From the NCBI GenBank assembly GCA_019400425.1, contig JAFREE010000005.1, forward strand, positions 186,001 to 250,000: a stretch of DNA of 64,000 nucleotides. Reading direction: 5' to 3'. Under the pieces are notes generated by a model. The model was not told the DNA's origin, searched no databases, and saw nothing but the letters and a program-made list of their open reading frames with translations. Positions 46,290 through 58,387 of the stretch are shown piece by piece. How positions within the stretch are numbered: position 1 is the stretch's first letter; each line of letters starts with the position of its first letter. The DNA comes from Hymenochaete sp. R1. Taxonomy: Eukaryota > Basidiomycota > Agaricomycetes > Hymenochaetales > Hymenochaetaceae. The translations under genes were made by a program, and so were the position numbers.

Positions 46290-47448
46290 CTACAGGACCT
46301 CGAGATCGCCACCCTTTTCTACTGCCTATAAAGGTGTTAGAACATGACGTTATCAAAGCTTCAATTATTGGAATGATGCGTACCCTCTTGTAAGCTGGTC
46401 TGAACATCGAAAGAAAAAAAAGACGGGTCGTAAGACGAAGTTCATGGGTCTATAAAAGAAACACTGTATGTACCTTTCTTCGATTGCTTTGACATATGCA
46501 GCAATCTTGGAGTTTCCTGGAGTCGGAGCGCGCTTCTGCATAGCCAGCAAGGGGAAGAACATCATGAAATCCGCAGATGTAGGTTGCTCTCCTCCGGCAA
46601 ACCACATAGACTTGCTTTTGGCAAGGTGGCCTTCGATCTTTAACCCAAAGCATCAGCAATTCAATTATGAGCTCGCAAGGTTATATAGGCTCACGAATTC
46701 CATATGTTCCTTGATTCGGGGGTCGATCATCACCTTAGTAAGCTGTCCGAAAATTGCGTTGGCGAGAGGTCGGATGAAGAAAGGTGTGCGTTGTGGGACA
46801 ATGGTGAAAATAAGTTTATTGACGAGGAGTGGCATAAGTGACCCCTCAGAGTAATGCGTGTCTAGGGACACTACTATTCAGAACGACCGTTATGGTGCAA
46901 CCGAGGAGACAACACACAGTACAGGTTGTCAAGCCAGCCGACGTCAGTGGGTTTCAACTTGTGCACGTCCTTTCCGTATTTTTCAACGATGTATTCTTCA
47001 CTAGCGTCAGCTCATTGCTTCACAGCAGCACAGTATGATCTATAACAGACGCACCGACAATAGTCCCACTCTCAGCTACAACGACGTCGCCATCCGTAAT
47101 TGCGGGCGACTTCCCAAGCGGATGAACACGCTTGAGTTCATCCGGCGCGAGCATCTCCTTCGTGCGTTGGTACTCCTTGATTTCGAACGGAACTTCCAAC
47201 TCTTCCTGTAAATTGTTTCCAATGTAAATTAGTTACGTCGTACGTCATGCACAAAGTAGAGGGTTTTACGAACGAGTAGCCATAAGATACGCTGAGACCG
47301 GGAGTTATTCAGGTGGTGTACAATAATGGCGCCCTTCGTCGTCTGGGCTTGTTCTGTTCATCACGATGCATTAGTTCTCCCTTGTCGTTGGGAGGAATTA
47401 CTGCTGATACTCACCTGTAGGAATAGATTCGCTCTGAGGTGTGCTCAT
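46290..47448 (-). CDS. Glutathione S-transferase
   Basis: The reverse strand starts MSTPQSESIPT (47448), then TTKGAIIVHHLNNSRSQRILWLLEELEVPFEIKEYQRTKEMLAPDELKRVHPLGKSP (thioredoxin-like N-domain; the LNNSRSQRILWLLEEL and HPLGKSP motifs are typical of fungal GSTs), AITDGDVVVAESGTIVEYIVEKYG, and the helical C-domain (THYSEGSLMPLLVNKLIF, SKSMWFAGGEQPTSADFMMFF, IAAYVKAIEER, PAYKRAVEKGGDLEVL). Ser in NNSRS is the likely glutathione-activating residue. The enzyme conjugates glutathione to reactive compounds in the cytosol; this type, with L-N-x-S-R-S-x-R-I-L-W, is related to the GTE/Ure2p-like or Gtt1-type fungal GSTs. Six or so introns. About 270 residues, usual length. Confidence 0.9.
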
Positions 47449-48173
47449 GGCGGTAAACAGCTAAGGATTAATGGACTTATGAATGTGAGACCAAGGGCTG
47501 ACAAAACGCCACGATGATTTGGATAATAAATCCGATGCGAGAATTGTGCATTACTGCCACTTTCACATGCTTTTGGACGGGTGAATCTGCTCTGGGCTCA
47601 TTGGCTCAAGTGTCACAATGCAGAATGCAGCTTCAGAGGCAATTTGACCATACGATTATGAGGACCAGAGATCTGACAGCTTTGGATCAGTTACATGAAG
47701 GCGTCGTGCTGGAAACACTCAAGATCCGAATCTGCATCGACGAAATAAGAGCTGCAAAGAGAAAAATGAAAAGCGTAAGGCAAAGAATAGAAGACCGGCC
47801 CTAAAGTGATGCATCACGTGCAACTCTGATGACTCCGAATATTATTATTTGCATCCGTGCAGTCCGTGCTTGTCTTTCCTCCTGCACACCATCTCCTTTC
47901 AAAACCCATGGCTTCATACCGATTTCTGCAACGATAAACGACTGATTCTAGAAGCATTTGAAGCCATTTATTGATTTATGATTCTCTGAAATATCATTGA
48001 CGGCAACCTACTTCTCATACAACATCTCTCGACTCTGCCTCGAAATTACCTGTATTCGCCACATACGTTGGTCTCTCCCCGCCCATCCTCTTCGACTTTC
48101 AACGCTAGAGTTTCACGCTTTTCCTGGGCTATATTTGAATATCGCTTCTTGAAGTGATAACTGACAGGCATCA
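47449..48173. other. Intergenic: promoters of GST and KAR5-like genes
   Basis: 725 bp between two divergent start codons. An open frame at 47514-47804 has no family signal. CATCACGTGC at 47813 contains CACGTG. No RNA gene recognised. Confidence 0.4.
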
Positions 48174-50764
48174 ATGGTCGCGAAAATGGCCGCTCGTACT
48201 GCTATAATGTCAATTATCGTGATGCTTGGCACTTCTCGTGTTCTGGGCCTCAGTAACGCTCTCTTTGGAACTTCAAAATCAGAACTTGCTTTAGGAGATG
48301 CCAGAGTGGAATCTTCACGCGCATATACTCAGGTCGATGACCTCACCTTGCTTCCTGAAGGTATGTCGTCGCGATTTAAATTCGTCCAATTGCTGAGTTG
48401 CTTCCGTGCAGAGTATAGAACGGAACTTGGTTCTCTTTTCAAGTCACTCGGTACGTCGGTTTTGGCTACGCTTCTTAAAGGGCTCGTTCTGAAGCTCAGA
48501 ATTTATTATTATGGACTCCTATATAGAGGTCCTAGAGTCTGAGAGCTCACCTTATTGCTCCGTACGCGTGGCGAAATTACTTCAGCAATGTACCCGGGAT
48601 ACACTGGAACCTGATACCAGAACGGAAGGCAAGTCGTGCATTTCCCGAATTTGATGAAGCTCCTTCTGGCTGAAAGAGTTTCCTCTTTTCACGTTTATAG
48701 CTGCAGCTCTTTTAACTCTGTGCGACCGTGCAAGGGACTACACGCCACCTATGGAATGTGAAAGCCTTTCTTCTCCTTCGGACGCGTCAGATGCTACGTC
48801 CATCAGGAAATGCGCCAAGTTCGTGTCACTAGACCTGTATATATGCGCTCATTTTGACTCGCGGGTAATCGAACAGAGCATTGGACCAGCACCAGAACTT
48901 CCAGCGGACGTTCGATGTCTACCGAATTATCATTATCCGTATGTGCTTCGTCCTTCTGTAAAGGTTTATGAGTCGCTGACACTTTCTTCAGCTGAAAAGT
49001 GCAAATCATTGAATACAATGTTCAACGTCGGTAAGAATGATAGAGTTGTTTTGAGTATTTATTTAGTTCTTGCGTAGATCCTTCGCAGGAAATATACAGG
49101 AACATGACGGCCGACATGCTCAACCTTGTCCGAACACTGGCCAAAAAGGAAATGTCGACTGTCGTACATGAATCACACTGGAACGAGAATCTCATCGTGA
49201 GCGATTCGATTTTCGTTTCTTGGGAAAGAAGAACCAGGTGGATTGAGATATTATTAAGTTATTTCGCGATGTCGTAGATGACCTCAGTACAACAAAACAA
49301 TCCCTGGTTGAATACAATGAACATTTTGCAGGGAACATGCAAAAAATGGTCGAGGCAAGTGCTCATACCGCATGCCAATGATTTTTCTGTTGACGAAATT
49401 TACGAATAACAGAAAACCGGGAGTCAGATCGACGATTTGACTGGAAAAGGTCAGAACATGGTGGAGAGGCTCGTAACAAATGTGAGTCATTCAAGGTGAC
49501 TGCACATATACCTCCAACGGTAAATTTCACAGTTGAGAGACGAACTGGAATCCATCAAATCTGAGGTTCGCATTCTAGCCTCATGGCTCATTCTCCTTGA
49601 ATGTCCTATCAAGGTATTGATCTCCATCCGCAGCATGCTACCGCTTTGGGTTCTTCCTTGTCGACCTTCGAGTCATCGCTGTCGCAAACTTTCGGTGATG
49701 CCATCCACTTAATGCTAGAACATCAGAAAGAAACAGCATTTGTTGCTGTCAGTGTATCAATATATTTCCCCTTTTATTTTCGGCTAACGACGAGTATCAA
49801 GTCGCAAACTTTGACCGAGCTTGTAGGTGCAGTGACGGAGCTATCCGCTACGCGTCAAGTACGAGAGCTTCTTTAAGGAGTTTAAAAACGAGCTCAAGGA
49901 TATTTTTCACAGGATTTTGTAGATCTCAGCTCTTTCACAAGAGATGCCATGTCAAAAGCGCTCGGTCAAGCTCTCTTGCTGGATGTATGTAACTCACTTG
50001 ACCATCATCGATCTCTTTGCCTAACGTTCGCTTTATGTAGCAAAAGCAGTCTGAAGTATCTGAGTCTCTGTCCGGTCTCTCATCACAAATCGAGGAATTA
50101 TCTGACCAAAGTAGGAGAGTCAATATCACTCTCGCTATCTTGAGCACCGAGCCTGTCAACCATCGCGGCTTTCCTTGGTCTGACTCTCGAAATCTCATAT
50201 CGCGGCTTTTTCGATGGTTGGATATTTCACCAATTTGGATTGGCCTCCTTCTGTTGCTCTTACTGCCGCGCATAGTTATAGAACTTTGTTGCTGGGCGAT
50301 AGGTTGGGTGTTGCGGCGGATTTGGTCAACATTTGTGGTACGAGTTCACAAGTCCAAAATAGCTTGATGTATTACGGTACTGATTTAGATTATAGGAAAA
50401 AGCTCTGCCCCATCGAGCTTCATTTGGTCAAGGTCTAGATGGCGAAGAGATGTCGAATATTGACACGCTGTTTTTCAACCGCCTTGACACCCCTCGACGC
50501 GATCCGCCACCAAAATATTCTGCTCCTTCTGTAGTTGTAGGCAGTCCAACAGATAACGTGTCTCGTCATTCTCAGACTATCGCGCCAGTTCCTTTTCTCG
50601 TTTCTCAAAATATCGGCGCTCGTCCAGAGACTGCATGGTTACGGAATAACGCTTCAGCATCACCCTGCACCTATTCCCGAAACTATCGACCACGACTCGT
50701 ATCTCGCGTTCCTGCAAGGCTATACCAATCCGAGCCACCGCCTGATCGTTTCTCTCGTTTCTGA
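48174..50764 (+). CDS. KAR5: KAR5-like nuclear fusion (karyogamy) protein
   Basis: Spliced by eye, the protein starts with a signal peptide (MSIIVMLGTSRVLG), then ESSPYCSVRVAKLLQQC, LLTLCDRARDYTPPMEC, KCAKALDQHQNFQRTFDVYR, IIIIPEKCKSLNTM and EIYRNMTADMLNLVRTL. This Cys-rich order, ending in a conserved Y-R-N-[IM]-T, is that of KAR5/Brambleberry/GEX1 proteins, which act at the nuclear envelope in nuclear fusion. A coiled-coil stretch follows (QNNPWL... regions around 49290-49900), then near 50200 two hydrophobic helices (ISPIWIGLLLLLLLPRIVIE and ELCCWAIGWVLRRI) and a Pro-rich C-terminal exon (50395-50764, RRDPPPKYSAPSV). Introns are many; one appears to use a GC donor (48629, GCAAGT). The primary match is by motif order, so exact ends of exons may change. 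Confidence 0.75.
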
Positions 50765-51187
50765 AAGTATCTGGAAGTTCATCTGTACATTATAACACAC
50801 ATTGCATTTTCGTGCATCCAGCGTGGCACACGGCACCACGCTCTGCTAGTAACGAATACTCGCTCTTCTGACTCAATGCATTTGTATCTTCGTCGCATTT
50901 TTTACTCTTCTCCAACGATCCGAGATTACCCTGGAATTAGACAAACTCTTAGGTCCTGTTACTTTATCAAACACTGTATTTGCTATGCTCCAAGTTTGCA
51001 GCCCAGTTAGACATCACGACCCGAATTCCCTAGAGACGTAGTTTACACCACTAAAAATATCTACGAGTCAAAGCATTGTTGTACTGTATCTGCTTTCCAT
51101 TTTCTTCAACTGGTTTCAGTAATCCCGTACATCTTCGTCCCCACGTTTCGCACAACTTCGGCACAAGTCAATAATTTTCTCGCTTGT
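50765..51187. other. 3' regions of KAR5-like and HRQ genes
   Basis: 423 bp between convergent stop codons, AT-rich, no gene recognised. Confidence 0.5.
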
Positions 51188-52950
51188 TCATTCCGCCTGA
51201 TCTTTCACCCGCGAGTCATTGATCGCGAGCTCCGACTCCGTTGGGTTCTGCAAAGACGTTTGAGTGCTTGGATACGGTTGACCGCCCGCGACATCAATAA
51301 GTTCACGGAAGAGCGCAACATCCTCGTCACCTCTACCCATGCGTCAGCACTTAATTTCGTTACGTATGCCAGAAATATACGTACTTGATCAAACCGCGTT
51401 CAATCTGGCTCGAGGTCAGGTCGAGGAGGTAGGGGAGGGCTCTGTCTTGGTATATCGGTGCGAGCTTATACTATCCTCAGGTTAAGATTGTGTGCATTTG
51501 AGAATGTAAATAACTTATGTGTTGCGTAAAAGGTAAAGGGGAAAGAACTCACGTCCATGAGCGTCTTATCACCTTCTTCATGCAGTTTCGCCAACAGCGC
51601 AGGGACAAGCGGGTCATCTTTGAAGTCTTCGAGGCGCTTCATGATTGGGTGACTAAGCAAATACCGTTAGTCAAGCACGGTCGGTCAGTACGCACGAGTG
51701 AGCGGCTTACACCCCGAAAATGATTCCCTTCGTTCGAGGTAACTTTCGGAAAGTCTGGTGGTCGACTCTAAAGAAAAGGTCCTTTGGATGTTGCTGTGGT
51801 GAAAGGGACCCCTTATCTTCAAACCTTGCAATATTGTCTGGAATATTTCTTACAATGAGTCTTCTTCGAAACATCGATAGTGCAGAGTTTGTACTCAACG
51901 ATAAAAGAGATCACGATCATCCACAATCTCCCAGCTTGTCCTCTCAAATGGCTCCGCAGGACCGAATCGCTTAAGCGTACGCTCGACGCTCCGGAGGATT
52001 TTCTCGTTGAAATACGGTACAGGTGCGTGTGTTTCCTCCAGGGATTTGTTGATTTTCTTCGAAAGAAGGTAGAATCCTTCGGTGGAAAAATCTATTAGCT
52101 TCATTTTCAAGAAGAAAAGAAGAAGAAAAAGGAATAAATACTGCAAGCCGGAATTCGCAAAGCGTCTTACCAGGGAAGGCTACGAGACCTCCGACGAAGT
52201 ATATATGCCCGTCCTGACGTTCACGTCCCATGAGGAAGTCATCTTGAACAAGCTTTGAGCACGCAATCAAGGCATCGATGCCCTTCAAGCCCTCCACATC
52301 CGTCAACCGTTCCCCCGTAACTTTGTTCCATATTCCCGCATGGCCCTTCTCATCATCGCCAATTCTCTCAAAAAGGGTCGGATACCTTTTCGGTAGGTAA
52401 TCAACGAGCACCTCAAGTAGCTCTGCGCACGCCTCATCGTTTTCCGGAAGCGAGTCGACAACGTGTTTTCCTTGTTCCCGAATGACGCGCTGTTTCTCGT
52501 CGATGTACCATTTCAGGTCCTTGTCAATCTCAATCCAGTTATTGATATGCATCGGTTGATGCGACATCGTCTATAAGTATACCCAAAAGTCAGAGTCGGG
52601 CTCTGTTATGTGCGAATTAAAAATATGCACGGAAAGAGTCGTGGCCGCACCTGAAAGTATGGCCATCGGACCGTTTTGTTCACGTATAAGTGATTTCGCG
52701 TTGTCGCGTCTTCCTATTTGAGATTGGTTGTCTATCATTGAACTCCGAGTGCTGAAGGACTCACCAGATTGAATTCAAGCAAAGGATCTGGGTCGGGGAC
52801 GTCTGTGTTCGACGACGACGGTCTCAAGCGAGAATCCTTCTCATTGGAAGCTTTTGGATGGCTCTTTGCACGACGTAGGTGCCAAAACACTCCAAAGGCG
52901 ACGCAACTTGCTACGAGTGCCTCCAGCACGACCGAGAAGCTGTTCAACAT
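51188..52950 (-). CDS. HRQ family protein (DUF3445, heme-dependent oxidative N-demethylase-like)
   Basis: The reverse strand starts MLNSFSVVLEALVASCVAFG, one N-terminal membrane anchor, then a polar linker. The core begins VRWPYFQTMSHQPMHINNWIEIDKDL, reaches RYPTLFERI, DALIACSKLVQDDFLMGRERQDGHIYFVGGLVAFPG, ETHAPVPYFNEKILRSVERTLKRF, SLSPQQHPKDLFFRVDHQTFRKLPRTKGIIFGVH and ends with helices (PALLAKLHEEGDKTLMDYKL, LPYLLDLTSSQIERGL). DHQTFRKLP is the hallmark of DUF3445/HRQ proteins, whose bacterial relatives bind heme and oxidise amines. About 450 residues. An internal intron count of about six. A role at the ER or another membrane, with the domain on one side, is inferred from the anchor. Confidence 0.82.
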
Positions 52951-54079
52951 TGCAGAGGGAGAAGTGATAGGGGGATGAAGAATGGGAGAGAGATATAGGA
53001 GTCAATTTAGGACCCCATGAAGACCCGGATGCTCAGATATGGATCTTGAGAACATGGAGCTTATCAACGACTCAATGCGCTGGACGGCATCGGATGAAAA
53101 ATGTGATTACTCTATCGGAATATATGGAAGGACGGGCGCAGAGAGCGGGAGAAGGCAACGAGGTTGACCGAAGAGTCGAAGGCGTAGTCGCGTGTAGAAA
53201 GTGCGGCTCATGGTCCGAGGCAAGTAGCCATCCAGCCCAGCCTTGCAATCGTCTGGTCGAAACCTTCTCAAAACTACAAATTCGACACCGAAGAATGAAC
53301 GCATCACCGCGTTACATGCAGTATCGTATCAAAGCCGAAACACCTACGAAACAACACGTTGGTAGACACCATTGAAGTTAAAACGAAAGGGCAGAATAAA
53401 AGAGTGCTGAAGTAGGGGAAAGTAGAAGCGAAAGCTACTTTCGTATGCTTGTATAAGGTCAATATCAGAATGGAGATATCAAGAAAAAAGGACGAAGGAA
53501 AACAGAGGTACTTGTGAAGATTTAATGAGAAAGTAATTTGCCAGTAAAGTTAGACACTCCCGATTTCGGAAGGGCTCAAAGGCAATGAACTCACGGGTAA
53601 GGACGAAAGAGAACGAGGTCATTGGAATGATAGGACTGGAGGGACAATGAGGATGCCAATATGAAGAAAAGCAACGAAAGAAATGCCAAAAATGAGCAAA
53701 TAAGAAAGTAGCGGAAGACGAAGAAAGGCACGACCAAGTAAGAAGGGAATGGGTCAGAGGCAATCGCAAAGCTCTCAGAACACAAATTTGAGAATTGGTA
53801 GAAAAATAAGAGAACAAAGGCATGTAGTAGAAATCGTATGTGCAGTATTAACTTACATATAGAACGAGCGAGTTTTTCCCTTTTGAACGTAAGGATTAAG
53901 TGAGACATGTAATGTCCGTTTTCATTTTCCGCTTTCCATCTTCCCTAGTCACGTAAGACATCCGGGGGGCGAAGCACCTGTTGAAAGCCGGCCTCAAGTG
54001 GCCTCTTAGAAAGAATCGATTGAGCGATTGCTGGCACGTTAATTATGTCTTGAGCTTCTCCGAGCGAATTCCCTGCTGC
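52951..54079. other. Intergenic: HRQ promoter and 3' region of the La-motif gene
   Basis: Over 1.1 kb with no supported gene. 53480-53910 is purine-rich on the plus strand, which opens long minus-strand frames rich in Phe/Ser/Leu; these have no start context or family signal and probably are the 3' UTR of the La-motif gene. Confidence 0.5.
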
Positions 54080-57000
54080 TCACGAAGAGCCCGCCCATGG
54101 TTTGCTTTCTTCTCCACCAAGGACAAACACGACGTCATCCTCTTCGTCCTCCTCTTCCACATTACCACCCTGCGAGGACGGAACAGCTTCAGTCTTATCG
54201 TCTCCCTCCACTACACTGGGCGTTGAGCCCGGAAGAACGAAGCTTTCCCATTGATTGTTGCCGAGGCGTACGTGATCGCCACGAAGCTCAACCAAGGATG
54301 AGATCTCAAGCACTTCTCGTATTATTTGCGTGTCCTGAGTCAGTTGCCTGACGCGATTGAAAGATGCGATCAGGTGTAAGGGAATCCAACCTTTCGAGTC
54401 CATCTGAGAAGTAAATGCAGATTTAGAAAGCTCACTATAAGGAGTTAAAAGTTTAGCTCACCTGCTTCCTCAAAAAATAATCCTGCGCCAAATTCTGGAC
54501 ACTGAAGTAGTATTCAACCTGACCCAATAGGCAATGCCTCGTAGGGTCGAGCGGGAACGAGAGCACGGTCACCGGAGCCGGTATCGGGTGCTGTGTATGC
54601 GGGACTGGCGCTTGCTGCGCCTGAGCTTGGGGTTGATATTGAGGTTGCGTGGGAGGCAAGCCCGTGTTGAAAGACCCATACGGCGAGGGCATGAACTGTG
54701 CTGTGCTTGATGGCGGCTGGGTGTAATATCCATTGGCGACCTCAGGAGAGATCTGAGGTTGTTGATGGATACTCTGTTGCTGGAACGGACCGGTACTGAC
54801 GCTGAGAGACTGGTGATGTCGAGGAAGGTTGCCATGTCCACCCCTGTTTGCGAAGCCTCCCCTTCCAAACCCTCTTCCAAACCCACTGGGGCCACCTCTT
54901 CCTCGTCTTCCCGCACCGCGCCCACTGTCATAATATCCACCATACGTACTTGCACTTGAATTCCGACGGCCCCTCGGCTGCCCATAACCGCCATTGAACT
55001 CTCGGTACGGATCTCTCATGTCGCGATCCATTCGTTCCTCACGTAATCGCTCCGGCACGAGCCCGCTTCCACTATATGGTCCAAATCCATATCCAAAGTC
55101 CCGTACTTCCCACTCGTCACCTACACCGGACCCTGGAATGACTGGCGTTTGACCTGGCGAAGAAAGTGCTAGGGGTGAAACGAAGCCTGGGTTGAGAGGC
55201 AAAGGAGCGAGAGAAGGTATGTGATGAGGCGCCGGTTGGATAGGGCCTTGTGGACTGTGTGATTGCATCGGCATCATATGCATGGGAGGCGCCATTGAAT
55301 ACCCAGAGATATGCTGAGGCGGAGGCAACTGAGGCTGAGAAAATTGTAGCATATGATGGGGTTGAGGCTGAATGATCTGGGGTGTTTCTATGGTCAGATT
55401 TGGAAGAGGTTCACCTCTAGCGTCCAGACCCAAAGCATCGGTGTCTCCCACCGATTTCTCCTCTTCATCATCAGTAGTAGTTGTGAACTCCCATTTTGAT
55501 CCTTTATCAGTAAGGTCGACAACCTTGATGGCCTCCGTGATGCCGTCTGTGCGAACCTTAGACGGACCAGCGATCTTCATACGAACAGCAGAAGCACCAT
55601 CGTAGCCGACAGCGAAGGACATAAGCTGCTTCTTTTCTCGCTGTTCAGGAGTTAACGGTGCAGACGACCCAGGTGATGGACTCTTCAATCCTCCAGGCGC
55701 ACCAACACTCCCAAATAGCATGTCACTGCACTCTCCCACTGAGCTTCGTCCCTCTTCGTCCTCCTCAGAATTAGTGAGAGGAGGGTTAACAGTGACCGAA
55801 GAAATGTCTCGATACCCAGAGACAGCAGCGCTCTGTTCGGGAGGTGCTGGTCGGGTCGTACTTGTAGGGGGAGGAAAGGAAGACGAGAATGCCTCCGTAT
55901 TTGAGGTTGGCACCGCTTCCCTGTAATTTTGGCCACCTCGTTGACGTTCTTGAGTTTGGACGTCATTTTGAGAAGGATAATAAGGAAATGGCATGGGGGA
56001 ATACATGTATTGGAAGGAAGGCGGTCCAGGAGCCAATTGGGGTGGAGGACCAAAAGGCGGGTAGCCTGCATAGCCCTGCGGTAAAGGCTGTCCCCCATGG
56101 GCTGGGCTGGACCCAGAGGAAGGCGCATAAAATCCATTTGGAGGCATCATTCCGTACCCATAGCCCTGCATCCCAGAATTCATCGAAGGAGGGAAGTAGA
56201 CAGGAGAATGTGACGTAAATGGTGTGTTGACCTGTGAATGAGGTCCAGAGCGTGGACCTGGTGGCCCCGATGAAATGCCAGAACCATTAGACGTATGGGC
56301 CGCTACGCTATCCTCAGAAACTCTGGGTACAACTGAAGGATCCACCGATGTTCCATTAGGTGCTTTCTTTGGGCCACTGCTTGAGCTAGCACCCGTCGAA
56401 GAGCCATTCTCATCTGGCAACCGTCTGCCGCGCATGTGCATGCGTGGACTCGATTGGACAGACGTCGCGCGCGAATGCGTTGATGATGTTGTCCTGGTCT
56501 GGCGACCTGACACGTCGGAGCCAAAGGGATGCCGAGAAACAGACGACGGTCCGTTACCGGCAGCATTCGTAGGAGCAATGTTAGGAGACGGCCGGGCTTG
56601 AGATTGCTGACGAGAGCGGGACTTGGTCTGGTGATTTCGACGGTTTTGTGATTGGGCGCGTGAATTCGCTGCGGACTGGGCCGCGAGTGCATCGTAGGTT
56701 TCTTGTAACTCTGTTTGCGAGATTGGAACCCATTTCGGTTTTTCACCTGAGTGATTGCAGAATCATTAGAGACCGGCTGAGGGCCCAAAAATACAAGCCT
56801 CGAACACGCATTCAACGAAGTGCCGAAAGCCTAAATGTGGATCGAAAATGCAATCCAAAAGGAACGGCGGAAAACGTAGAAAGGAGACGGGTAGAGTGCA
56901 CGGGGAAGCTCCAAACGCTTGATTCTAATTTAATGGGAAAGGCTCAATGAACATAAAACTCACCCTTCTTTTGACCCCCTGAAGAACCTTCTTTCTTATC

Positions 57001-57705
57001 CACATCGGCCACTGAACCAGAGTTGCTGATGCCACTCGTCGAAACAGATGCTGACATAGACGTCGCACTGGGTCTTCCCATCTCTGGCCAACTTTCAGCA
57101 TCATCCAAACTCGGCGGCGTGGCCGAGGTTGAGCTGGCTATTCGGCGGGTTTGGCTTTGAACAAGAGGCATGCGCACCACAAAAGGATCATCGCCGACTT
57201 TAACTGATGCAGAAGGCACCAAGTCATCATGTAGGGGCATATTTCTGACGCCATTAGACGGCGGGCACGATTCGGTGTTCGTATTCTCGAGTGGTTGTGT
57301 TTGAGGGGATGTTTCGGAGGCACTTGCGTGTCCCTGTTGTTGCACGCTTGCCCGAGCCATCTGCTCCTTCCGAGCTGTCCAAACATTTGGTGGATGTGGT
57401 TTAGATGGGCTTTTGTCGTTCGATGAGACTGTCCGTTGGTCTTCGGCGCTGGTTTGAGAAGAAGATAGAGTGGGAGATCCGGGAAGAGTGAGCGCAGTAG
57501 ATGAGCTTGGTGTTAAGTTCCGACTTGACGATGCTGGGGACGTCGAATTCTCCGGAGGATGCGCAGCAGTCCCGTTGGATGCTGATGGACGTATCCGAGA
57601 TCCAGCAGGCTGTGTTGTCGATGAACCCGCTCTTCGAGCACGCTCTGCATACGATAGCGGTGGAGGCTTCGCATTTGGTACGTCTGCTGATGCTGCGACA
57701 GCCAT
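54080..57705 (-). CDS. La-motif RNA-binding protein (LARP1/Sro9-like)
   Basis: Three exons: 57705-56964, 56746 to about 54463 and about 54402-54080, about 1,115 residues. The N-terminus has LSYAERARRAG and NVWTARKEQMA, short motifs repeated in fungal Sro9/LARP proteins, then EKPKWVPI. A long Pro/Gln/Gly/Ser-rich centre includes an RGG-type patch (RRGRGGPSGFGRGFGRGG). The La motif stands at the C-terminus: CLLGQVEYYFSVQNLAQDYF, LRKQ joined across a splice to MDSKGWIPLHLIASFNRV and SSLVELRGDHVRLG. After it comes an acidic tail. The family binds mRNA in the cytosol, often poly(A) or 5' ends of ribosomal protein mRNAs, and modulates translation. Met at 57705 was chosen as the first ATG in frame; an upstream coding exon cannot be excluded. 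Confidence 0.88.
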
Positions 57706-58387
57706 ACTGACGACTTCTCGGGCTCCGTCAAAGTCTCCTGGGCTCGTCAAGTTTACTGCAGAGACAATGGTAGTCTAAGACAAAGATGGGCGTTGACCGA
57801 GATGGCCAATAACACGATAAGGACGACGGCGACGGCGACGAGGAGGAGGAGCGCGTCTAGTAAGTAGAAAGAGGAGCAGACACCGTTTCACGCACACCCT
57901 AAGGCCTAGAGTAATGCCTATACAGGGATACTACTTTCGGCGGAAAATGTACTTTCTGAAAAGAGAAAATCAAAAAAAAACTCCAAAATAGGCTAAACTT
58001 TATTTAATTTCAAAAAGCAAAATCGCCTCTTTTTTCAGAAATTCTGTTTTGCCCATCTCGTTCTCACGAATCAACCACCATGGCACCAACTCAAAACTTG
58101 TTGCTAAGCTCAGATTGAACACAGCCAGTCCATCATAACGGTGACATATTGCTGGTATCAGCGTTGCAAGACTATCCTTCAGAGCTTGATTCCGGTCGCA
58201 TCAATCAATCGATAAGCATGTTTCGTGCTGTCGATGACGCTCGTTCGCGTGGCCGGTGGCTCTTTCAATAAGCCGCGTTTTGGTATTTATCTGTAGTCGG
58301 ACAACGTAGCTGTTGTCATCACACTTTATAACGCCCCTTTGACCTGACTTGAAACTCTGACTCTGACAGCGATCACTACGAGAGACA
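57706..58387. other. Intergenic: promoters of La-motif gene and family 3 copy 2
   Basis: 682 bp between divergent starts. GACGGCGACGGCGACGAGGAGG repeats occur near 57825-57845. No gene recognised. Confidence 0.4.

Noticed and set aside
47514..47804. 96-codon frame between GST and KAR5-like genes
   Set aside because: Sits in a divergent promoter and shows no motif.
53479..53908. Minus-strand frames rich in Phe, Leu and Ser that look membrane-like
   Set aside because: They arise from a purine-rich plus strand downstream of the La-motif gene; no start context or conserved motif.
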